A stretch of DNA of 31,059 nt, taken from JAKVCB01 sp963578605 (GTDB taxonomy: Bacteria > Planctomycetota > Planctomycetia > Pirellulales > Lacipirellulaceae). Location of the stretch: assembly GCA_963578605.1 (NCBI GenBank), contig CAUZEA010000071.1, positions 1 through 31,059 of the forward strand, in the 5' to 3' direction. Shown piece by piece: positions 25,157 to 31,059 of this stretch; the stretch's first letter is position 1, and the number at the start of each line of letters is the position of its first letter. A model generated the notes under the pieces. The model worked only from the letters and a program-made list of their open reading frames with translations, ran no database searches and was not told where the DNA came from. Position numbers and translations under genes: made by a program.

Positions 25157-25961
25157 TGGTGTCCTGACGAATCTGCAGGGACTTGCGCTTGCCGAATATC
25201 CCCTCGTAGCTCTGACCCGATATTTGGCCACCATCGGCGATGATGCCTTGTCCGCTGATGAATGACGACTCGTCCGAAGCCAGAAAGTAGATGATGTTCG
25301 CCATTTCCTCGGATTTGCCAAAGCGTTTCAACGGAATCAGCTTCAGGTAGTTTTTAGCATAAACCTGGTCCTTGAGCAAATCGCCATGAACTGGTGTATC
25401 AATGAATCCGGGGAGCACCGCATTGACACGAATCCCATGTTCTCCCAACTCCACGCAAAGGGTGCGGGTCAGGGCCAGTAAGCCTGCCTTGGAAGCATCG
25501 TAAGCTGCGGCCCGTGGGCTGCTGGAGAGCGCATTGCGCGAGACAACGTTGACAATAGCAGCGCCTTTCACACGCTTCATCGCTGGCACAAAACCCCGGG
25601 CGAGCGCCGCTGCCGCAATCAGGTTCACATTCAACGAGCAGAGCCAGGTTTCATCAGACAGCTCTGTAATAGAATCATAGAGACAGACGCCGGCATTGTT
25701 GACCACTGCGCGGGGAGCCCCCATTTCAGAGACAATTTGTTTTGCCAATGGTGTAAGGGTCGCTGTTTCGGCCAGGTCACAGAGATACGTTTCAATATCT
25801 TGACCGGCCTTGGTTCGTTTCAGCCGGGCGAGACCTGGTTTTGACCGGTCGAGCGCCGCCACGCGGTAGCCTTCGCTCACAAACCGCAACGCGGCTGCCT
25901 TACCAATACCGCTGGCGGCCCCGGTAACAACGGCAATTGGTTGGCGAGGTTTTTTGGCCAT
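25149..25961 (-). CDS. SDR family oxidoreductase, first gene of the minus-strand operon
   Basis: A 270-residue classical SDR: TGAASGIG in VVTGAASGIGKAAALR, NNAG in AVVNNAGVCLYD, Ser in VSRNALSSS, Tyr/Lys in YDASK, and GFIDTPVHG plus FISGQGIIADGG downstream. ATG 25961 is near the end of the gap to the divergent lyase gene; GGGAAT a few bases upstream is a weak ribosome binding site. Cytoplasmic, NAD(P)-dependent; likely acts on a sugar, sugar acid or derived ketone. It is the promoter-proximal gene of the run SDR, SDR, enolase-type dehydratase, VOC, DegT, Gfo, LamG, all on the minus strand without gaps above about 120 bp. Confidence 0.92.
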   Translation of the reverse strand: MAKKPRQPIAVVTGAASGIGKAAALRFVSEGYRVAALDRSKPGLARLKRTKAGQDIETYLCDLAETATLTPLAKQIVSEMGAPRAVVNNAGVCLYDSITELSDETWLCSLNVNLIAAAALARGFVPAMKRVKGAAIVNVVSRNALSSSPRAAAYDASKAGLLALTRTLCVELGEHGIRVNAVLPGFIDTPVHGDLLKDQVYAKNYLKLIPLKRFGKSEEMANIIYFLASDESSFISGQGIIADGGQISGQSYEGIFGKRKSLQIRQDTNG

Positions 25962-26308
25962 TGGATTCCCAACAAGTAGCCTGGCTGGTTAGAGTTGGCG
26001 GTATTCGCATTGAGTGTTAACTTGGTGGAAATGCGAATCGCTGCACCACTGTAGTGTGCCACCCATAGTACCAGCATTATTTCGGCTGCGGAAGCTCTCA
26101 CGGTAATCGTTGTTGATGACGACAACAGTGTTGGCAGAACCGGCATCGAGTCCAAGAGCATTTCGCATCGATTTCGCGATGCGTCAAACGTCCACCGATT
26201 GCGACACGTATCCAGAGTTTGTCCAGCAACGAAAGACGCCAGCCGCCAACACTGGTGAGGATTTTCAAGTTGAATTCACGCGGTACTTAACGAACTAAAG
26301 GCTACGCT
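25962..26308. other. Divergent intergenic region
   Basis: It separates the minus-strand SDR operon from the plus-strand lyase remnant and must hold the promoter for the operon; I could not pick convincing -35/-10 pairs by eye. A short plus-strand reading at about 26085-26150 (AEALTVIVVDDDNSVGRTG) looks protein-like but is too short to name. The promoter module of 545-582 and 2330-2367 is not present on either strand here. Confidence 0.5.
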
Positions 26309-28123
26309 TTGATAACTGATTCTCTGGGGGAATCCTTCTCTTTTCATCCACCGCTTTCAGATGAGTTGCTGTTGAAATTGGACTTTTTCGAACTCTATCC
26401 ACTCGACGGGGGTGGCGCACTCGTATCGCCTACGATGGTCTCCAGCACCAGGGACGCCGAGTTTGCACAACAAGTCCTCCACGAAGACGCGTTGCGGGAT
26501 TTTGGCACCCTGCCAAAACTTGACCACCGCCGCTTCGAACGGTGACGGACGAGCCAAAAAAGCTGCTGGATCAACCGCTTCTATTGGCTTGTGCCACTGG
26601 CCAAACGTGTTGCGATCACCCAGGATCAGGAACTGGCGCAACTGGTGATCGACAGCTTGCTTCACTTCATCGACACCTGCCCTCCCCCCAAGGATGAGCA
26701 AGAGATTCTCGCACACATGCGACGGGTTTATGACCGGCGCGACAATTCTTACAACCAGACAACTTACGAAGAAATTCATCAGGACGAAACCGACATCGAG
26801 TACATCTGGTTCGATTTTGAACCCGCCAGTCGCCTGATCCACTGGATACACATCCTGCACTTCCTTCAACTAGGAACAACGATCGACCCGCAAACCCGAC
26901 AAAAAATTCTGGCCAGCATGTATCACCACGGCAAGGTACTCTACTACGGCGAACATGATCAGCGGGAACTGCTGGTGGGTGACAATCACCAGACCCTGCG
27001 GGGAATCGCGTTGGTGTATGCAGGAGCCATGTTTTGGGAAATGCCACTGGCCGAGGAGTTTCTCCGGGATGGTATCCGGATCATGAATTTTCACAGCAGC
27101 CAGGGATTCTTTGAGGATGGCGCCTTGACGGAAATTTCACCTTCTTACCACGCCTTTCAGGTCTGGCATGTGCGGGATGCGTTGCTGCTTTACCGGCAAT
27201 GTGGCCTTGATCTTGACCCTCAAATCGAACACCGATTGCGCAGCCACATAGCGTATCTCGATGCAGTTACCACCCCTGACGGAAAATCGGTCAGCTTGAA
27301 TGATGCCTATCCCCTGACAGCTGCCACATTTTTAAAGTCCTTCGATTTTCTCGGTCACCCGTCTGCCAGCGAAGACGTAACGACTGGCTTTGCCGATGCG
27401 GGTGTCTGGGCAACTCGCCAGAAAGATCTTTATTTCCTGATGGACGCATCGCCGTTTATTGGACGGGCGTCGCATCACCACTACGGCAAAAACGCACCTG
27501 TGCTCTGGGTGGGCGGAAAACCGTTGCTTGTCGATAGCGGATGCTGTCCCTATGACGACCAGGCCTACATCACCTGGTATCGACTTGGCCAGGCCCACTC
27601 GAGCCTGCTGGTCAATGGCCAGGGGGATGGATTGATTCACGGGATCTGGGATATCGAATGTTTGGCTGAAACGCAATGTGATGGCTGGCAAACTCTCGCA
27701 GACAAACACCTGCAACTCAGCGCCACCATGACGGGAATTGCAGGACCTTGGGCAGGAGTCGTGTGGACGCGAACCGCAACGGTGAAATCAGGAACCGTGT
27801 TGGAATTGCTCGATACGGTCCAGTCGCCGCGAGAATCCACCTTGACCTTTGTCTTTAACCTGCACCCGGACGTTTCGGTAACGGCCACCGGCAAACACGC
27901 AAATTACCTGAACGACTCCGTTGCGGTGTGCCATCGATGGGAATCTTCCACACCATGCGAGGCCAAGGTCGTTGAGGGAAAATGCATCGTTGGTTTCGGG
28001 GAGCGGGCCAATCAACAGCTGCTCCTGGAGATGCGCATCAAGGACCGTGTGACGCTGAAGTCGACGATGGTGCGCATCGGCATCGAACCTGGCATTACTT
28101 CGCATTTTGAACAAACGCGATAA
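26309..28123 (+). pseudogene. Heparinase II/III-like polysaccharide lyase with in-frame stop
   Basis: One frame runs from about 26291 to 28123, with a TGA at 26543-26545. Downstream is a good heparinase II/III or alginate-lyase-like protein: an alpha/alpha toroid with NRFYWLVPLAKR (before the ATG at 26591, so the homology crosses any late start), GDNHQTLRGIAL, EDGALTEISPSYH with the likely catalytic Tyr, then the beta-sheet domain with ASHHHYGKNAPVLWVGGKPLLVDSG. Upstream of the stop there is no ATG before 26438, only TTG 26309, and no signal peptide. A product from ATG 26591 (510 residues) would miss the start of the toroid. Such lyases cleave uronate-containing polysaccharides, which links it to the sugar-acid genes. 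The 3' end overlaps the convergent glycosyltransferase gene by 29 bp. It is probably inactive, unless the TGA is a sequencing error. Confidence 0.78.
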
Positions 28124-29219
28124 GCTTTTGCGCGTAAGCTTCATTGCCATAATCCCGCAAGATTCTCTGCTGGGCCCGCGCCGCGGCTTGCTTCCGCTCG
28201 TTGTCGTGCTCAAGCCACCACTTTGCCTTGTCCTGCAACTCTTCCAAAGAGTTCCAGGTGTCGATTTCCTTGCCGATCTCGAACACTTCTTCGATACCTT
28301 CGACGTAGTCGGTGAGCATGAACCCACCGCTCCCGGTGATCGCCGTGTCGCGTTGGTTCAAGTATCCGTGGGACCGTGGCGAATTATGTTGGTTGAGGTT
28401 GATCTTGGCAGCCGCATAAATACCAGGCAACTCTTCGTAGCCCCGAAATCCCCGGTAGGCGTACCGGGGTACCTCTTCGAAGGTCCCAAAACCAAGGCCG
28501 CCGTAAATGTGAATCCGTCCCAGGTCTTGAATCGTAGCCACCACCTGGTGCCTGAGTGCCCGCTGATCGGGAAACGGGATAACGTGTGTGATCCGCTGCA
28601 CGAGGTCGGCAGAAGAGAGGTACTCTTGGTCGCTGCCTCCCTCCCGCGCATAGAGCGAAAGCATGGTCAGCGTGAAATCGCACGACTCGTGCGGTGCGGG
28701 TTGCGCAGCCCCATGGAGTTCATGGGCAGGCGGCGGATAGAGCACGATCGCTTTGATGCCCCGGCTCTCGTAGACGGCAAGGCTTTCTTGACAGCACGTG
28801 GCGGCGAATTCAAATTCTGCCGAAAACTCCGGATTACGCAAAAGATCCCACGGGTCATCCTGCGTATGTGTGACGGTTTTACACCAGGGGTATTTTTCCC
28901 TCACTTTCTGAATCAGTCCCGCTGGCTGGTCATCCTTGCTGAACCACCACAAAAGCAACTCTGGTTTTTCCTCCTCGATACGCTCCAACAGGTTTCGTTG
29001 GAACGCTTCGTCGTCGGGGTAGGTGAGATTCCACTGGGATGGATTGGCAATACGATCAGCTTCTTCATTGGCCAGCGCAATGTCAGCTTCCATGCGGGTC
29101 GCAATGCAACCGCGGGTGGGCTGATAGAGGACCTCGCAACCAATCCGCTGGAAACCTTTCTGAATACTCCACAACGACTGACCGGGGTGAAAGCCTCCCA
29201 GCAACAGAACCTTGCTCAT
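28095..29219 (-). CDS. CgeB-like glycosyltransferase
   Basis: A 374-residue protein with an N-terminal Rossmann half (KVLLLGGFHPGQSLWSIQKGF) and a C-terminal half resembling the glycosyltransferase domain of CgeB/YkvP proteins (PF13524): IHIYGGLGFG, YEELPGIYAAAKINLNQHN, GYLNQRDTAITGSGGFMLTDYVEGI and then a run of helices. The pattern of an acidic Glu/Asp in the DTAITGSGGF loop and a C-terminal helix is normal for GT-B enzymes. It has a good ribosome binding site, AAGGA at 29227-29231, seven bases before ATG 29219. It should act in the cytoplasm on a nucleotide-sugar donor; acceptor unknown, perhaps a cell-surface glycan. It is unrelated in direction to the neighbouring lyase, whose 3' end it overlaps. 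Confidence 0.85.
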   Translation of the reverse strand: MSKVLLLGGFHPGQSLWSIQKGFQRIGCEVLYQPTRGCIATRMEADIALANEEADRIANPSQWNLTYPDDEAFQRNLLERIEEEKPELLLWWFSKDDQPAGLIQKVREKYPWCKTVTHTQDDPWDLLRNPEFSAEFEFAATCCQESLAVYESRGIKAIVLYPPPAHELHGAAQPAPHESCDFTLTMLSLYAREGGSDQEYLSSADLVQRITHVIPFPDQRALRHQVVATIQDLGRIHIYGGLGFGTFEEVPRYAYRGFRGYEELPGIYAAAKINLNQHNSPRSHGYLNQRDTAITGSGGFMLTDYVEGIEEVFEIGKEIDTWNSLEELQDKAKWWLEHDNERKQAAARAQQRILRDYGNEAYAQKLIAFVQNAK

Positions 29220-29341
29220 GCAATTTTCCTTTTGTTGATTAATCCGGGATCAACGGCATCGTACCAGCTTCAGTTCTGATTACGTATCCCGCGAGTCACA
29301 TCCCACGTCCAGGTTCCGCCTGTCATCCCAACCACTGCCGA

Positions 29342-30652
29342 TTACCGCCCACCCAAATTGGGTGCGCGGGCCTCCTGCTCGATGATCGCCACCATCGATC
29401 CCAATACAGCCCAGTAAATGGATGTCTGGACGATGCCAGAGCTTGGCAGCACGGGAATGTCGTATTCCGGGACGGTAACCAACGCGTCGTAGTATGGCCA
29501 GTGAGGATAGATGACGTGGTCGGGTTCTGGGCCAGGCAGATTCTTTTCACCCATTCCCGTGATGATCTCCACGGTTGTTGCGCCCTTTTGACTGACAAGT
29601 TGGTACGCTACGCCAGGACGTCGAGCGTACCCGAGAAAGAAAAAGAGATCGCCGGGTTGCAACTTTGTCGCCAATTCTTCCTGACTTGGTGTTTCCCCAT
29701 GAATCTCCTCCAATCGCATCATGAACCGCGGATCCCCAGGAGCACCGCTCTGGTAGATGGGAAAGTGCGGGATGAGATACGCGTAGATTTGATGACCTTC
29801 TTTTTTCACGCGAGTACAGGCAAAAGCGACCTCGTTAATGTTCCGCGTCTCCTTATCCCGTAACGTTTCAAAAATTTCTCCCAGCCGGATTAAATAATTG
29901 CGACCCAACTTTCCCGGAGGTACAGCGGCCGTCGAACCCCGGTCGTGAAACCGCCGCCCGTTAAATGGCTCGTTGCGTTTGCGCGCTCCCGGCACTAAAA
30001 CGCTCTGGTACATCGTCGGCATCAAACCGCCACGGGTCAGTGCCGAGACCAGTTCTCCCTGAAAGGCCCACAGGATCGCGAGATTCTGCAGCGAAATCAG
30101 TGGATAGTTGTCGCCTCCAAAACAGGCGGTGATCACAGCGGGAATCTTCAGTGAGCTCACCAGGTGGATATCGACGTTCTCAAGATGCTCCGCAGCGTGT
30201 GTGGGGGGTGGAACGGGGCCGATGCCGACCACATAGGCGCCTGTCTCACGAAGGCGCCGCACAAGCTTGAGGTCTTCGTCGGGAGTGATGTTTGTCCATC
30301 CGACGACAACTGCATCGCCAGAAGAAAGCTTGCCTTGGGGCGTGTATTTTTTCGCAAGCATCAATCCCCCGGCCCGCACAACGCCTTCATCGGCAAAGTC
30401 CGGCCGGACCGAGGCGATCAAGAGCTCGCCACCATTGAGCAGACGTTTAGCAACCGTTTCGCCGGCGCGTGTCATCTCCGGGAGCTGTGACTGCGCTTCC
30501 TCGGTCCCAGACCGGAGCGTCTCAAAGAAAATCTGGCTGAAGACCAGTGACCGATCCTGCAGTACCTCAACAGCGCAATTATTGGGCGCATGAAGCAACA
30601 GAAATCCAGCGCAAGTCATTGTTATAGCAACTAAGGAAAGTTCACGTTTCAT
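29342..30652 (-). CDS. Exported protein with two SIS-like (phosphosugar-binding) halves
   Basis: A 436-residue protein starting at ATG 30652 with a signal peptide (MKRELSLVAITMTCAGFLLL, then a cleavage region near CAVEV). The body looks like two SIS-type alpha/beta units: the first around LLNGGELLIASVRPDF and GDAVVVGWTNITPDEDLKLV; the second around GDLFFFLGYARRPGVAYQLV and VEIITGMG, closing with PSSGIVQTSIYWAVLGSM, which resembles the last helix of sugar isomerase domains. The usual S-x-S-G-x-T loop of SIS domains is not strictly conserved, so it may bind a sugar without isomerase activity. An exported SIS-fold protein is unusual. No confident family name can be given; start choice is supported by the signal peptide. 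Confidence 0.72.
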   Translation of the reverse strand: MKRELSLVAITMTCAGFLLLHAPNNCAVEVLQDRSLVFSQIFFETLRSGTEEAQSQLPEMTRAGETVAKRLLNGGELLIASVRPDFADEGVVRAGGLMLAKKYTPQGKLSSGDAVVVGWTNITPDEDLKLVRRLRETGAYVVGIGPVPPPTHAAEHLENVDIHLVSSLKIPAVITACFGGDNYPLISLQNLAILWAFQGELVSALTRGGLMPTMYQSVLVPGARKRNEPFNGRRFHDRGSTAAVPPGKLGRNYLIRLGEIFETLRDKETRNINEVAFACTRVKKEGHQIYAYLIPHFPIYQSGAPGDPRFMMRLEEIHGETPSQEELATKLQPGDLFFFLGYARRPGVAYQLVSQKGATTVEIITGMGEKNLPGPEPDHVIYPHWPYYDALVTVPEYDIPVLPSSGIVQTSIYWAVLGSMVAIIEQEARAPNLGGR

Positions 30653-30935
30653 GATGACGTTTTCCACTTTGGTTTGAGCTGCACAAAACTCATGAATCAA
30701 CCCCTCTGCTCATTCCCCTGGGTCGATCACGAACCTCTTTCACTTCGCTGTTGGTCTTCGTAGTCCCTACCGGTTTGATGGCGATCACAAACTCGCCACC
30801 CACGCCCGCGGGAGCCCTATTTACTATAAATCATTTTCCAGTCCGGGTTTTGGCAGCGTGCACTGCACATGACCATCAGGCATCGCTGCTTCATCATCGG
30901 CCATCTCTTTTGAGCCCCCTACGGCTGACATGGTC
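30653..30935. other. Intergenic stretch between the SIS-like gene and the right repeat
   Basis: This stretch should hold the promoter of the SIS-like gene; I could not choose a clear one. An open frame at 30751-30939 on the plus strand has no protein-like features and no ribosome binding site. Nothing else was recognised. Confidence 0.5.
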
Positions 30936-31052
30936 CTGACCTGCCCCCACGGGTGAAACCAACGTTTAAGTTACATTCTTGGGGTTTTCCTTTAACTGCT
31001 TGTGGAGCGTAGCGGAACAAGCAGTTAAAGGCAGCATCGTCTCCGGGGCTGG
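30936..31052 (-). repeat. Hairpin repeat element, right copy (inverted relative to the left copy)
   Basis: Read on the minus strand it has CCAGCCCC (31045-31052), then a perfect 15-bp inverted repeat pairing 30989-31003 with 31017-31031 (arm CCTTTAACTGCTTGT on the plus strand) around the loop GGAGCGTAGCGGA, and then a 38-nt block (30936-30973) that begins TAACTTAA and ends TGGGGGCAGGTCAG. The loop read on the minus strand, TCCGCTACGCTCC, equals the left-copy loop TCCGGCTACGCCTCC less two bases. The stem sequence, however, is different from that of the left copy while still perfectly paired. No coding sequence is present. Confidence 0.8.
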
Positions 31053-31059
31053 GGCACGG

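Noticed and set aside
26110..26298. A 62-codon open frame in the divergent region
   Set aside because: No start signal and no recognisable protein features.
28107..29279. A 390-codon open frame on the plus strand
   Set aside because: It lies antisense to the CgeB-like glycosyltransferase, whose motifs and AAGGA ribosome binding site are clear. The plus-strand product has no family-like features.
1..31059. CRISPR arrays, integron attC arrays, prophage or transposase genes
   Set aside because: No regularly spaced repeats, no integrase, transposase or phage proteins were seen. The terminal hairpins are single copies at each end, not an array.

Overview
The window looks like a chromosomal piece, quite possibly a whole metagenomic contig, from a planctomycete close to Pirellulales. 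The evidence is a DUF1549/DUF1553 cytochrome-type protein followed by a DUF1501 protein (a pair typical of Planctomycetota), a dockerin-like PEP-CTERM tail, many Gfo/Idh/MocA, sugar-isomerase and SDR proteins, and mostly weak Shine-Dalgarno sequences. No RNA genes, CRISPR, transposase or phage genes were seen.

Layout. 1-126: a hairpin repeat. 129-419: the broken tail of a PEP-CTERM protein. 673-9428, plus strand: FAD oxidoreductase, amidohydrolase, cupin, VOC protein, DapA-family aldolase, a decayed sodium:solute symporter, Gfo/Idh/MocA oxidoreductase and aldo/keto reductase. 9429-10034: no convincing gene. 10035-17492, plus strand: sugar isomerase, Ldh-type dehydrogenase, SDR, DUF1549/DUF1553 protein and DUF1501 protein. 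25961-17595, minus strand: a tightly packed operon of two SDRs, an enolase-superfamily dehydratase, a VOC protein, a DegT aminotransferase and a Gfo/Idh/MocA oxidoreductase, ending in a damaged LamG/beta-propeller gene joined to a truncated DUF4838 gene. 26309-28123, plus: a heparinase II/III-like lyase with an in-frame stop. 29219-28095 and 30652-29342, minus: a CgeB-like glycosyltransferase and an exported SIS-like protein. 30936-31052: a second copy of the hairpin repeat, inverted relative to the first.

How the genes may work together (inference). An aldose dehydrogenase (aldo/keto reductase or SDR), an Amidohydro_2-family lactonase, an enolase-superfamily sugar-acid dehydratase, SDR or Ldh dehydrogenases and a DapA-family 2-keto-3-deoxy-acid aldolase are the parts of a non-phosphorylative sugar or uronic/deoxy-sugar acid pathway. 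The lyase, the DUF4838 protein and the symporter would have supplied its substrate. Those supply genes and the PEP-CTERM gene are exactly the ones that are broken, while every intracellular enzyme reads intact.

Most unusual sequence signals: (1) inverted copies of one hairpin element at the two ends, whose loop and flanks are conserved while the two stems differ in sequence yet remain perfectly paired; (2) a duplicated promoter module of about 100 bp ahead of the FAD oxidoreductase and the amidohydrolase; (3) the cluster of gene lesions.
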